A stretch of 64,000 bases of DNA from Anaerocolumna jejuensis DSM 15929 (GTDB taxonomy: Bacteria > Bacillota > Clostridia > Lachnospirales > Lachnospiraceae). Each line of letters opens with the position of its first letter. Positions within the stretch are counted from its first letter, which is position 1. The position numbers were made by a program, and so were the translations under genes. Positions 50,792 through 60,335 of this stretch are shown piece by piece. The stretch covers positions 18,535-82,534 of the forward strand of contig NZ_FRAC01000031.1 of NCBI RefSeq assembly GCF_900142215.1. The letters run 5' to 3'. The notes beneath the pieces are model-generated. The model saw nothing but the letters and a program-made list of their open reading frames with translations, searched no databases and was not told the origin of the DNA.

Positions 50792-52207
50792 ATGACAAAA
50801 ACCTATGTTCTGGACACAAATGTTCTGATTCAATCCCCCTATGCATTACTCTCTTTTGAGGATAATAAAGTAGTACTCCCCATTGCTGTATTGGAAGAAC
50901 TGGATAAATTAAAAAATGAAGAAGGTGAAAGGGGTGCCAACGCAAGGCAGTCCATACGTTATTTGGAACAGCTAAGGCAGACCGGCAACCTGTTTGAAGG
51001 AGTAGCCCTGAAAAACGGCGGCACTCTTAAAATCGAAGCTAACTTTGTAAATATAGACCTCCCCTTCGGCTTCGCTTCCGATTCCAACGACAACCGGATT
51101 TTAAAGGTTTGCAAAGGCCTGGCAGAAAAAGGGGAATCCGTCATTCTTGTGACAAAGGATATTATTGTCCGCCTGAAATCACAAAAAATCGGAATTGCAG
51201 CCGAAGATTTTACAACGGAGCAATCCCCACATTTAAAGGAACAATATACCGGAAGACTGGATGTATACACCTCCGATAAAGCTATGAGTGAATTCAAGAA
51301 AAAGGGCCTTTCACCGGAACAGATCTATCTCCCCGCTGCTCCGGAAGACATTCCCCCCAAGGAAGGTATTTCCGCCGATGATATGTCCTCTTTCAGGCAG
51401 GAAGTCCAGCCGGTCTATAATCAATTCTTTATTATTCATTCCGAAACCAATGATAAGAAGACCCTGTTAGGACGATATAACGGCAAGCTTATTGTTCCCT
51501 TAAAAAGTCTGAAAGAAGAACCCTTTGGAGTAAAGCCTGTTAACGTGGGACAGAAATTCCTCCAGGAAGCACTGATGCAGGAGGCGGAAACCGCTCCTCT
51601 GGTGATTGTAAAAGGTCCCGCAGGTACTGCTAAGACCTTCTATTCGCTTGCAGTAGGTCTTGACAAGATTTATAATGCCGATAAGAAGAGCTACCGAAGA
51701 ATATTGATAACAAGGCCAAATGTACAATTCGATGAGGATATCGGCTTCCTGCCCGGAACAGAGCAGGAAAAAATAGCCCCCTATTTAAGACCCATCATAG
51801 ACAACCTGGAAATACTGGTGGATAGAAATGAAAAGGAACGTTACAAGAACGAAAAAGAATTAAAGGGCAAGATTGATGAGCTGTTTGCCAGGGGAATCAT
51901 AATGGCAGAAGCCATGAACTTTATCAGAGGGCGCTCTATTACCCACACCTATCTGATTATCGACGAAGCTCAAAATCTGACCCCCAAGCAGGTAAAGGGT
52001 ATTGTAACAAGGGTAGGCAAAGGCACCAAGGTCATACTCTTAGGCGACCCCGGACAGATTGACCATCCTCTTCTTGACGAACGTACCAATGGACTTAGCT
52101 ATGCTTCCGAGAAAATGAAGGGAAGTCCCCTATGCTACCAGATATCCATGCTGACAGAGGAATGTGAAAGATCTGCACTGGCACTGGATGCTGCCCAAAG
52201 AATGTAA
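50792..52207 (+). CDS. PIN-PhoH family ATPase/ribonuclease
   Basis: 471 residues. N-terminal PIN domain (YVLDTNVLIQSPYALLSF, acidic residues Asp8 and Glu at ELDKL, DNRILKVC) and C-terminal PhoH ATPase with Walker A VKGPAGTAKTFYSLAVG and Walker B LIIDEAQNLTP, then GDPGQIDHP. PhoH2-type proteins couple an RNA helicase-like ATPase to a PIN RNase, as in the YlaK group. Its last 78 bp overlap the antisense HMA-domain ORF. Confidence 0.9.
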   Translation: MTKTYVLDTNVLIQSPYALLSFEDNKVVLPIAVLEELDKLKNEEGERGANARQSIRYLEQLRQTGNLFEGVALKNGGTLKIEANFVNIDLPFGFASDSNDNRILKVCKGLAEKGESVILVTKDIIVRLKSQKIGIAAEDFTTEQSPHLKEQYTGRLDVYTSDKAMSEFKKKGLSPEQIYLPAAPEDIPPKEGISADDMSSFRQEVQPVYNQFFIIHSETNDKKTLLGRYNGKLIVPLKSLKEEPFGVKPVNVGQKFLQEALMQEAETAPLVIVKGPAGTAKTFYSLAVGLDKIYNADKKSYRRILITRPNVQFDEDIGFLPGTEQEKIAPYLRPIIDNLEILVDRNEKERYKNEKELKGKIDELFARGIIMAEAMNFIRGRSITHTYLIIDEAQNLTPKQVKGIVTRVGKGTKVILLGDPGQIDHPLLDERTNGLSYASEKMKGSPLCYQISMLTEECERSALALDAAQRM

Positions 52208-52399
52208 TATAAAAAGATTGGTTTCTATGATTTGTTTTACATCCGTCATCGTATCATCATAAGCAATATCTGCAACAGCCTTTGCATAACTCACATCAGC
52301 ATGGATGATACCATTCTTATTACGAAGTGCAAGGGCTATGACATCCTTGCACTCACGGCAATACATACCGTCCAGATAAATTCTTGCCTGAGCATGCAT
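52130..52399 (-). CDS. Heavy-metal-associated (CopZ-like) domain protein
   Basis: 89 residues. MHAQARIYLDGMYCRECKDV has GMxCxxC, the copper-binding loop, and the 60-residue ferredoxin-like HMA fold is complete by IIETNLFI. The last 26 residues (HSLGSIQCQCRSFTFLCQHG onward) are antisense to phoH and look like an accidental extension. It is 18 bp downstream of copA and probably passes Cu(I) to that pump. The second Cys is in the usual place; Tyr replaces the variable x. Confidence 0.75.
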   Translation of the reverse strand: MHAQARIYLDGMYCRECKDVIALALRNKNGIIHADVSYAKAVADIAYDDTMTDVKQIIETNLFILHSLGSIQCQCRSFTFLCQHGYLVA

Positions 52400-52417
52400 T
52401 TAGCAACCTCCGCCCGT

Positions 52418-54550
52418 TTATTTCATTTTGATTTTTTTGATTCTTAATGCATTAAAAACCACGGTAACTGAGCTAAGGGACATTGCCGCCCCCGCTACCA
52501 GCGGGTTTAATAAACCGGCTGCGGCTAAAGGAATTCCCACGGCATTATAGAAAAGGGCCCAGAAAAGATTCTGCCTCACATTCCTCATAGTAATCCGGCT
52601 AAGCTTTATGGCATTTACAACGTTCTCCAAATTACTCCCGGCCAGGATAATGTCTGCTGCTTCTATGGCTATATCGGTTCCGTTTCCCATTGCAATTCCG
52701 ACTGTGGAAGTAACCAAGGCAGGCGCATCATTAATGCCGTCACCTACCATGGCCACCTTTTTTCCGCCGGCAGACAATCTTTGTATTTCAGCAGACTTAT
52801 CTGCCGGAAGAACTCCCGAAATAACATGCTCAATTCCAAGCTCACCTGCAATACTGGCAGCACAGCTCTCATTGTCGCCCGTAAGCATCCAGATCTCTGC
52901 CTGCAGCTTTTTCAGCTCTGAAACCACCAAGGGTGCGTTCTCCCGTATAGTATCCGCAACCAGGAATAAAGCGGCAAGTGAACCATCCACCGCCTCAAAT
53001 ACCAACGAAGCTCCTTTTTCAAGCCCTTTTTCATAATGCATAGCTGCCTCTTTTATGTCCACGCTGTTTTGTGCCATGAAATCCATATTTCCTACAAGCA
53101 CACTCCGCCCTTCAATCTCTGCTCTGATACCTCTTCCCGGCAGGGCAGTAAATGTACCGGTCATTGGGCCTTTGTCTGCCCCCTTATCTTCAAGGAATTT
53201 TACCAGCGCCTGTGCTACAGGGTGCTCAGACCTTCTTTCAACGGCATATAAGAGCCTTTCACCTTCCTCGAAGCTAAGTCCGTCAGCCTCATACAGGCAG
53301 ACCTCCGTCACCTTCATGACACCGGTGGTAAGTGTTCCTGTTTTATCAAAGACAACCGTATCCACACTGCATACCTGCTCCAGAGCTTCTCCGCCCTTAA
53401 TCAGAATCCCCTGTTCCGCTCCCCTGCTTGTTCCCTCCAGAATCGCCGTCGGTGTTGCCAGCCCCAATGCACAGGGGCAGGCAATGACCATCACCGCACT
53501 GGCATTCAGCATGGCCGTTTTAAAATCCATGGCTCCTCCGCGAAAATACCAGTAAGCAAACGTAAGCGCTGCAATGACAATAACTGCCGGTACAAAACCG
53601 GCTGCAATCCTGTCAGCAAGCCTCTGGATGGGCGCCTTGGCTTCCTGGGCGTTCTCAACGGTCCTAACAATCTGTTCAAGCATTGTATCCTTACCAGTCC
53701 TGACTGCCTTGATTCTGATGCTGCCCGACCGGTTGAAGGTAGCCCCAATTACTTCATCTCCCGGAGCTTTATCGACCGGAATACTCTCTCCGGTCAGCAT
53801 GGACTCATCCACAGAGGTTTCTCCTTCTATTACAACACCGTCAGCCGGTATTTTCCCGCCGGGCTTTACCACAAGGATATCACCTGCTTTTACAAAGCCT
53901 GCCGGAACTTCCTTTTCCGTGCCATCCTGCCATAAAATTGCAGTAGCGGGCTGAATTTCCAGCAGCTTCCGGACAGTCTTCGCCGCATTTCCCTTTGCCA
54001 GCGTCTCAAAATATTTTCCTAAAAGAATCAGTGCCAGCAGGAATACACTGCATTCAAAGTACAGCTGCGGCACTTCCGTTGTAAAACACATAAAGGAACT
54101 ATATAGATAGATTACCGTTGTACCAAGTGCAATCAAAACATCCATATTTGCGGAACGGTTTTTAACAGCACGCAGACTCCCCTGATAAAAGGGCCTGCCA
54201 GCTACTGCCTGTACCACGGATGCTATCAGGAACTGGGGAAGGGCAGATAATCCCCACATAAAAGGCTGGCAAAGGATACCGGCAAACCATAACAGCTTCT
54301 GAAGCTTATATAATTCCTCTTCATACAGCTCCGCCGGGGAAGCCCCGGTGCTGAAACCCGCTTTGAGCAGCCTCACTTCTATATCCGATAAGTCCGTTTT
54401 AACCGGGTCATAGCTGAAGGACACCTTTTTTGTGACAGCATTCACGGAAATATCCTGAACGCTGTCTATTTCCTTCATAAGCTTTTCTATCTGCGGTGCG
54501 CAGGCCCCACAGTTAATTCCCTTTAATGCCAGCGAGGCCCTATCCTTCAT
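52418..54550 (-). CDS. copA: Copper-translocating P1B-type ATPase
   Basis: 710 residues. N-terminal HMA domain with GINCGACAP, membrane helices, the CPC metal site (VIACPCALGLATP), phosphorylation site DKTGTLT, actuator TGES and the SEHPVAQAL and GDGINDAPAL motifs. It exports Cu(I) at the cost of ATP. Its start overlaps the upstream membrane-protein stop by 11 bp, giving translational coupling. The TetR gene in front is the likely regulator in place of the usual CsoR/CopY. Confidence 0.93.
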   Translation of the reverse strand: MKDRASLALKGINCGACAPQIEKLMKEIDSVQDISVNAVTKKVSFSYDPVKTDLSDIEVRLLKAGFSTGASPAELYEEELYKLQKLLWFAGILCQPFMWGLSALPQFLIASVVQAVAGRPFYQGSLRAVKNRSANMDVLIALGTTVIYLYSSFMCFTTEVPQLYFECSVFLLALILLGKYFETLAKGNAAKTVRKLLEIQPATAILWQDGTEKEVPAGFVKAGDILVVKPGGKIPADGVVIEGETSVDESMLTGESIPVDKAPGDEVIGATFNRSGSIRIKAVRTGKDTMLEQIVRTVENAQEAKAPIQRLADRIAAGFVPAVIVIAALTFAYWYFRGGAMDFKTAMLNASAVMVIACPCALGLATPTAILEGTSRGAEQGILIKGGEALEQVCSVDTVVFDKTGTLTTGVMKVTEVCLYEADGLSFEEGERLLYAVERRSEHPVAQALVKFLEDKGADKGPMTGTFTALPGRGIRAEIEGRSVLVGNMDFMAQNSVDIKEAAMHYEKGLEKGASLVFEAVDGSLAALFLVADTIRENAPLVVSELKKLQAEIWMLTGDNESCAASIAGELGIEHVISGVLPADKSAEIQRLSAGGKKVAMVGDGINDAPALVTSTVGIAMGNGTDIAIEAADIILAGSNLENVVNAIKLSRITMRNVRQNLFWALFYNAVGIPLAAAGLLNPLVAGAAMSLSSVTVVFNALRIKKIKMK

Positions 54551-55007
54551 AGCTCTCCTGAGGTTTTCTATTTTCCATGCCTATAACATACATTCCTGCC
54601 ATTGCCACGCCAACACCTACAGCTATGGTAATTGCAAGAATCCACCAGCTGATTGCATCAGCACCAAGTACAAAGAAGGAATCATTCCAGGGACCCCAAA
54701 CCTTCACAGAAGCTCCCAGCAAATGTATCTTGGCAAAAGAAATACCTGTATTGATGCCACCGATGCAGGTCCAGACAGCTCCGCTGAAACGTCCCTGTCT
54801 GGATAGCAGAAAAGCAGCAAGGTTTGGCGCATATGCAATGCAGTTAATGGCCAGCAGTGAAAAGGTAAAACGGTACCCCCATCCGATTGCCTGACGGATA
54901 TGGTCAGCATCATGAAACAAAATCATAAGCAGCATTACGATATTAGCAATCTTCAGGATTTTGATACTTTCCTTTCCGATTGTCCGGTTTATATTATTTT
55001 TACTCAT
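54540..55007 (-). CDS. Four-helix membrane protein of the copper operon
   Basis: 155 residues from ATG 55007 with GGGAG seven bases upstream. Four hydrophobic helices (NIVMLLMILFHDADHIRQAI, FTFSLLAINCIAYAPNLAAF, WTCIGGINTGISFAKIHLLG, WWILAITIAVGVGVAMAGMY). HDADH in the first helix might bind metal. No family recognised. Its overlap with copA suggests a role in metal handling. Confidence 0.65.
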   Translation of the reverse strand: MSKNNINRTIGKESIKILKIANIVMLLMILFHDADHIRQAIGWGYRFTFSLLAINCIAYAPNLAAFLLSRQGRFSGAVWTCIGGINTGISFAKIHLLGASVKVWGPWNDSFFVLGADAISWWILAITIAVGVGVAMAGMYVIGMENRKPQESYEG

Positions 55008-55032
55008 AAGCATTCTCCCTTTGCTGTTAATT

Positions 55033-55614
55033 TCACTCATCATTTAAATGAATAATACAATCTAAAACATCCGAGTTTATACTTCCGGTCAGAACCTTAT
55101 TGTAGTTGCATAAAAACGTTCCGCTGATCAGAATCATCATAGCCTCCGCTTCCCTTTCGCCAACCTCTTTGCCATAAATTCTTACCAGGCACTGTTTCAT
55201 TGTTTCCTTCCATGCAGCGAACATGTTTTGCACCATATCAGCTATTTCCTTATCATACTGCGCCAGAATATAAATCTGTACAGTTGCATTCGGACGGTGT
55301 TCATCTTCTTTTCCTTCCGCCACGTATTTCAAAAACCGGTTTATATATGCTTTATTTGTCTCATTCTTTTTCTGTCCGTTCTCCTCAAACCATTCCATAC
55401 ATTTGCTTGAAAAGAAATCCTTAGAATATCTGACATAGGAATAAACGAGATCATTTTTATCTTTGAAATAATAAAGCAGTTTTTGATGGGACATATGTGC
55501 TTGCGCGGCTACATCCCTCATGGAAATAGCAGCAAGGGGCTTTTCTTTGATACATTCCTGGAAGGCATGAATTATATTCAACTGCACTTCATCTTTGTCA
55601 ACAATTAATGGCAT
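55033..55614 (-). CDS. TetR-family regulator of the copper operon
   Basis: 193 residues behind AGGAGGTGATAAT. The HTH is AISMRDVAAQAHMSHQKLLY followed by YFKDKNDLVYSYV. Cysteines at the C-terminal part (QCLVRIYG, FLCNYNK, DCIIHLN) could sense metal. It is first in the order tetR, membrane gene, copA, HMA gene, all on one strand with gaps of at most 26 bp. Confidence 0.85.
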   Translation of the reverse strand: MPLIVDKDEVQLNIIHAFQECIKEKPLAAISMRDVAAQAHMSHQKLLYYFKDKNDLVYSYVRYSKDFFSSKCMEWFEENGQKKNETNKAYINRFLKYVAEGKEDEHRPNATVQIYILAQYDKEIADMVQNMFAAWKETMKQCLVRIYGKEVGEREAEAMMILISGTFLCNYNKVLTGSINSDVLDCIIHLNDE

Positions 55615-55724
55615 ATTATCACCTCCTGTTTTTTAATTTTACCACTTGGCAAATAAAAAAGCAAGATATAATATAGAGGTCCTATCATTATGTACATAGG
55701 AAAGCCCTGCTGCTCGATATAGCA

Positions 55725-55775
55725 AAAGAGCACATCAGAAATCTCTGAAATATAGAGATTCCCGCCATGCTCTTT
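55725..55775 (-). terminator. Terminator after the ABC binding-protein gene
   Basis: Outer stem AAAGAGCA/TGCTCTTT and inner stem AATCTCT/AGAGATT, followed on the minus strand by a T run. Confidence 0.6.
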
Positions 55776-55797
55776 GTTATTGTTTCGACTCTGGTTT

Positions 55798-56790
55798 TTA
55801 TTTTGCCTTTTCCGCATACACTGTCGTTACCACCTTATCATAAGGCGCCCTTGTACTGATAACTCCTCCGTCTTCCAGAATATCCTGTAAGAGGTTGAAG
55901 CTGTCTTCCTGAAATACCGTATTTTCTTTCCAGGTCTGCTGGTCATAATATCTCTTTACAATTGCAGTAAGGGTATCCAGGTCTGTTTCCTTGAACTGAG
56001 GCTGAATTGTCTTTGCAATTTCCTCCGGTTTATGAGAATTCACATAGTCAAGGCCCTTCTGGACGGCATTGGTGAATTTCTGGATAACCTCCGGGTGCTT
56101 TTCGATATAGCTCTTCTTTGCGGAGTAAGCAGTATAGGGAACCTTTCCGCTCTCTACACCAAGGGAGGCTGCTACTTTACCGGTGCCTTCCTTTTCAAGG
56201 GCCGTTGCGGCAGGTTCAAATTCAATGGTATAATCTCCGGTGCCTGCTGCAAATGCCTGCGCAGTCAGCCCGAAATCAATGTTCTGGACAATACTTAAAT
56301 CCGACTTAGGATCTAAGCCGTTCTTCTTTAAGATGTACTCAAATACCATTTCCGGCATGCCGCCTGCACGCCCGCCAACAACCGTTTTACCTTTAAGATT
56401 ATCCCAGGTAAAGGTTTCATTCTTATCCTTTGTTACTAAGAAATTTCCTGCACGCTGTGTTAACTGGGCAAAGTTCACCACATAATCTTCTTTTCCTTCA
56501 TTGTATACGTAGACCGTTGCTTCCGGTCCCATAAAGCCGATATCCGCGTCCCCGCTTAGTACGGCTGTCATAGTCTTATCCGCACCAAGTCCGTTTACAA
56601 GTGCCAAATCAATACCTTCATCCTTAAAATATCCCAGTTCAATTGCCGCATATTGAGGAGCATAGAAAATGGAATGTGCTACTTCATTTAACTGTACCTT
56701 TGTCAGGTTGCCGTCACTCTTACTGCAGCCGGGCAGAAATACCGCTACAAGCAGAATGACTGCCAGTACTGCGATTCCCTTTCTCTTCAT
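55798..56790 (-). CDS. ABC transporter substrate-binding lipoprotein (SsuA/NMT1-like)
   Basis: 330 residues. Signal peptide with lipobox LPGC. APQYAAIELGYFKDEGIDLA, LSGDADIGFMGPEA and GKTVVGGRAGGMPEMVFEYI are the pattern of the nitrate/sulfonate/taurine/pyrimidine-precursor binding group. It would bind a small anion or nitrogen compound outside the membrane. No permease or ATPase gene is adjacent, so it is an orphan or shares a transporter elsewhere. Confidence 0.85.
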   Translation of the reverse strand: MKRKGIAVLAVILLVAVFLPGCSKSDGNLTKVQLNEVAHSIFYAPQYAAIELGYFKDEGIDLALVNGLGADKTMTAVLSGDADIGFMGPEATVYVYNEGKEDYVVNFAQLTQRAGNFLVTKDKNETFTWDNLKGKTVVGGRAGGMPEMVFEYILKKNGLDPKSDLSIVQNIDFGLTAQAFAAGTGDYTIEFEPAATALEKEGTGKVAASLGVESGKVPYTAYSAKKSYIEKHPEVIQKFTNAVQKGLDYVNSHKPEEIAKTIQPQFKETDLDTLTAIVKRYYDQQTWKENTVFQEDSFNLLQDILEDGGVISTRAPYDKVVTTVYAEKAK

Positions 56791-57055
56791 TGCATCTCTC
56801 CTTGTAACTTAAGCTTACAATATGTATATTGGATAAGATAGGATTTGTGCCTGTCTTAGGTAATTTTATTATATAATAATGTGAAAGGACTAAGCTGCAT
56901 CGTACATATACCTACACCACAAAATTTTCTTCAAATAATTATAGCATATTATTCTTATGTAACTCGCTCTTGCCCTGCCATCAAGATTGCACCCCTCACC
57001 TACCTGGTCTAACTTGTGGACATCATGTCCATAAGTTTCGCCAGTATCACTAATA

Positions 57056-57502
57056 TTAAATCGAAGAACTATTAAGCCCCCCTTCAAAAATAAACGTTTC
57101 ATGCTCAGGGTCATATATTATCAAAACTTCCAGGCCCAAATAATCATCTACAGGCATACGCACGGAAGGATGAGGATTATAGCCTAAAAATCGTGTAAGA
57201 ACACTGCCTAAAATGCTTCCATTTTGTTTCCATAACTCAATTTCTCCAACATACCATTCACCAGTCATTTCACATCTACGCGGGAACATATCTTCATCAT
57301 CATTGCACACATCCTCATCCGCTAAATATGCCGTAATTTCTTGGATAACAATCGCCATAATTTCATTTTTATGTTTTTCGAAAAGAAGCCTGAGTTCAGA
57401 ATCATCAAAGCTCATAAGCGGCTGTAATTTGTTTTCATAGTTTGGATAATTATTGTTCGAATTAGGATTCGACATAAAGATTTGTTTTAGTTTCCAGCTC
57501 AT
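57056..57502 (-). CDS. Hypothetical protein
   Basis: 148 residues from ATG 57502, which has GGAGG at seven bases; the longer frame adds MHGGLI. The N-terminus is Asn-rich (MSNPNSNNNYPNYENK) and the rest acidic (TAYLADEDVCNDDEDMFPRR). The end is LEVLIIYDPEHETFIFEGG. It looks like a soluble alpha/beta protein, perhaps immunity-like; no family recognised. Confidence 0.55.
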   Translation of the reverse strand: MSWKLKQIFMSNPNSNNNYPNYENKLQPLMSFDDSELRLLFEKHKNEIMAIVIQEITAYLADEDVCNDDEDMFPRRCEMTGEWYVGEIELWKQNGSILGSVLTRFLGYNPHPSVRMPVDDYLGLEVLIIYDPEHETFIFEGGLNSSSI

Positions 57503-57569
57503 TATTAATCCTCCATGCAAGGTTTTAACCTATGTTAAATATCTTTTCATAAATAAAATTTCTTAAGTT

Positions 57570-57989
57570 TTAATCCAGCCTTTTTACAAAAAAGCTTTCT
57601 GCAAAGCAATCAATCCCATTCTTATAAAATCCAACTTCTTCATAACCTATGCTTTTATAGAATTCTCTGCCTTGAAAATCAAAAGTATCCAGTCTTATCA
57701 TATTGGCTCCCAATTCCTTTGCTTTCCTTTCCAATTCATCCATCAGCCTGGTTCCTATTCCTCTTCTTCTGTATTCCTTTTCAACAAATACAGTTGAAAC
57801 ATATAAGATTTTAAATGCAGTAAAACATGCGTTCAAGCCTGCAATTAAATAGCCATTTTCTTTAATGCCGATACTTATTTCACCATTCATTTTAAATTTA
57901 ATATATTCTTGATCATATTCATCAAGCTTATCTTCCATAAACTTGACCTCATTATCGGACAATTCTATAATCGTAAAATTTTCTTCCAT
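57570..57989 (-). CDS. GNAT N-acetyltransferase
   Basis: 139 residues from ATG 57989 (MEENFTIIELSDNEVKFMED); GGAG is six bases upstream. VEKEYRRRGIGTRLMDELER is the acetyl-CoA P-loop (R-R-G-I-G) and GREFYKSIGYEEVGFY the C-terminal motif. The substrate is unknown. Confidence 0.88.
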   Translation of the reverse strand: MEENFTIIELSDNEVKFMEDKLDEYDQEYIKFKMNGEISIGIKENGYLIAGLNACFTAFKILYVSTVFVEKEYRRRGIGTRLMDELERKAKELGANMIRLDTFDFQGREFYKSIGYEEVGFYKNGIDCFAESFFVKRLD

Positions 57990-58050
57990 TATATTCTCCA
58001 TGCATTTCAAACTATTACCTGTGATTATACTTATCTATAAGTCAGGCTCT

Positions 58051-59028
58051 TTATAAAAGTTCTTTGTATATTCTAAGAACATTCTTATAAAATATCGCCT
58101 CAATTTCATTGTTTGCAAGCCCTTCCTTCTTAAGTGCCTCCGCCAGAAGGGGCATGCAGGAGCTGTCCTTCAGCTCATCATGTCCCGGTATGCCGTCAAA
58201 GTCCGACCCCAGTCCGATACATTCATAGCCGCCGACATTTCGTATATGGAGGATATGCCTTACAATTGCTGAAATTGTCCCGGCGTCTTTATCTTCTCCC
58301 AAAAAGGCAGGGAAAAAATTCATTCCCATAACCCCGCCCCTCTCTGACAGCTTGCAAATCATATCGTTCGTCAGGTTTCTTACATGGGGGCAAATGCTTC
58401 TGGCATTGGAATGGCTTGCCACAAAGGGCTTAGATGTATGCTCGAGCACCTGATAAAAGCCTGCGTCGGACAAATGGGATACATCTATTATCATCCCAAT
58501 GTCCTCCATTTCCTGAATAAATCCCAGTCCGAAATCCGTTAAACCCTTTACGGTGTTTGGAGTATGCCAGTCTGCTTTACCATCCTTCAGGGTAACATTG
58601 GGATAGCCGATGCCATTTTCATGATTCCAGGTAAGAGTAAGCATTCTTACACCAAGCCTGTAATAATTCCTCAGCTGGGCAAGGCTTCCCCTGGTTACGC
58701 CGCCTTCTTCTATGGTCAGAAGAGCGGACATTTTTCCCTTCTTTCTGTTGTCTTCAATATCCTCATAGCAAAAGACCGGGGCAATGACTTCTTCGTTTAG
58801 CTTCATCTGGCTGTAATACAGGTCAATTAACTCCAGGCAATAGGATAGCGGGTCCTCCCTTTCTTTTAAATTTACGAACATGGCAAAGTTTTGCAGAAGG
58901 TAATCTCCCTTTTTCATTTTTTCAATATCAATATGTAACTCGTTTTTTGCAAGGGTATCTGCCCTACCCTCTTTCATCCTTGCAAATAATTCTGAAATGG
59001 TATCACAATGCATATCCACTATTTTCAT
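58051..59028 (-). CDS. M19 family (renal-type) membrane dipeptidase
   Basis: 325 residues. Zinc ligands: VDMHCDTISELF (H-x-D), TIEEGG (bridging Glu), IIDVSHLSDAGF and PFVASHSNARSI, and the GLGSDFDG loop. No signal peptide, so it is cytoplasmic despite the family name. It cleaves dipeptides including D-residue ones. The NlpC/P60 gene 115 bp upstream on the same strand suggests recycling of cell-wall peptides. Confidence 0.92.
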   Translation of the reverse strand: MKIVDMHCDTISELFARMKEGRADTLAKNELHIDIEKMKKGDYLLQNFAMFVNLKEREDPLSYCLELIDLYYSQMKLNEEVIAPVFCYEDIEDNRKKGKMSALLTIEEGGVTRGSLAQLRNYYRLGVRMLTLTWNHENGIGYPNVTLKDGKADWHTPNTVKGLTDFGLGFIQEMEDIGMIIDVSHLSDAGFYQVLEHTSKPFVASHSNARSICPHVRNLTNDMICKLSERGGVMGMNFFPAFLGEDKDAGTISAIVRHILHIRNVGGYECIGLGSDFDGIPGHDELKDSSCMPLLAEALKKEGLANNEIEAIFYKNVLRIYKELL

Positions 59029-59142
59029 ATAATCCTCTTTTCCATATCAAATCTTCCCTTTGATATTCATTAATAATTTCTATAAATAATGGAGTGCGAA
59101 AGCGCTTTTCTTTCACTCTTTCTCCATCTCAGTACTAGTAAC

Positions 59143-59967
59143 TTAACAAAAGATACTTCCAACTTCCTCCAACCGCCTGGCGAGATCCTCACGGTATAAA
59201 AAATCCTCTGGATTTAAGCTATTGATCACCACTCCGTCACTTCCGTTTCTGGCTGTGGAATGGAGGTATTTTTCTTCTCCCAGATAAATTGCCACATGAC
59301 CGCCAAAGAAAAGCAAATCTCCCGGTTTTTTCCTGTCCTTTGGTATGGCTTTTACCGGGTATCCTTCCTTAATGGAGGCATCCCGGTATATGGTAATGCC
59401 ATTTAACTGGTATGCCATAAAGGTCAGCCCGGAACAGTCTAATCCCAGGGGACTTTTTCCTCCCCAACGGTACTGGCAGCCCATATAAGAACATGCCGCC
59501 TGTATAATATCATACCGCAATTCTTCCTCTTTTTCCATAGTATAGCCTGTTTTATATTCACTGAGAAAACCTTCTTTTATAAACCCTGTTTCTCCATCGC
59601 TTAAGCCTATCTTGACATATCCCTGTAAATCCGCAGCTTCCAGAACCGATAGCAACGCTCCCTTACAAAGGGTGATAATCTTGACCCCTCTTACCGACGG
59701 AGCCTCCAGAATATCTGCAAAAGGGCTTATCACCAGTTTTTTAAAAGCTCTTTCCCAATCTCCCACTTTTCTCTCTTCCGTTATCAAATTCCTGCTCTCA
59801 GTATATCCAGGGTACCCGTACTGGGTTCTGATATAGCTCCAGCCATTTTCCATTTCTTTTAGTATCTCTACCCTTCTTCCATAAAAGTCTTCGTCCGCTA
59901 ATTCACCTCTTCTGTTTGGGTCCTTCCTTAAGGAAGCAATTGCTGTATTGATAATGGCTTCTCCCAT
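59143..59967 (-). CDS. NlpC/P60 endopeptidase with SH3-like domains (YkfC-like)
   Basis: 274 residues. Two SH3b-like regions (NTAIASLRKDPNRRGELADE and ADLQGYVKIGLSDGETGFIK) lead to the NlpC/P60 domain: catalytic Cys in LGLDCSGLTFMAYQL and His in FFGGHVAIYLGEEKYLHS. There is no signal peptide, as in YkfC-type gamma-D-glutamyl-diamino-acid peptidases that act on imported muropeptides. It is probably paired with the M19 dipeptidase. Confidence 0.88.
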   Translation of the reverse strand: MGEAIINTAIASLRKDPNRRGELADEDFYGRRVEILKEMENGWSYIRTQYGYPGYTESRNLITEERKVGDWERAFKKLVISPFADILEAPSVRGVKIITLCKGALLSVLEAADLQGYVKIGLSDGETGFIKEGFLSEYKTGYTMEKEEELRYDIIQAACSYMGCQYRWGGKSPLGLDCSGLTFMAYQLNGITIYRDASIKEGYPVKAIPKDRKKPGDLLFFGGHVAIYLGEEKYLHSTARNGSDGVVINSLNPEDFLYREDLARRLEEVGSIFC

Positions 59968-60118
59968 TAGAATGTACTCCTGTTTAAGACTTCTGCTGTT
60001 TTCATATTATTCCTCTGATTTCATATTCATTCAGAAAACGTCGGAAGTAATAAAAAGTATGTCTGTACTATTTGACAAAGATATTTACCAGTGCTATATT
60101 CGTATGTATATTTATACA

Positions 60119-60215
60119 CTAGCAGTCATGCCTTCCCAGTCCGCCGCAAGATTAGACCGACGATTTCCCAGGCATAATCTTGTGTGTGAAAATTTCTTAT
60201 TAATTTTCACATTAG
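60119..60215. repeat. 90-bp repeat, copy A
   Basis: CATGCCTTCCCA ... GCAAGATTAG-x-CCG ... CAGGCA followed by hairpin TGTGTGAAAATT ... AATTTTCACA. Also holds CAAGATTA/TAATCTTG. It is upstream of the HD gene. Confidence 0.7.
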
Positions 60216-60335
60216 CTTCACGGCACATACCATCTGCTTACAAATTGACTGCCAATAATAAATTGTAGCAATCAATTTATAATTAAAAAAATACTCTGCA
60301 TTTTAAATCATCACATACCTGAAAGGAGAAACTTT

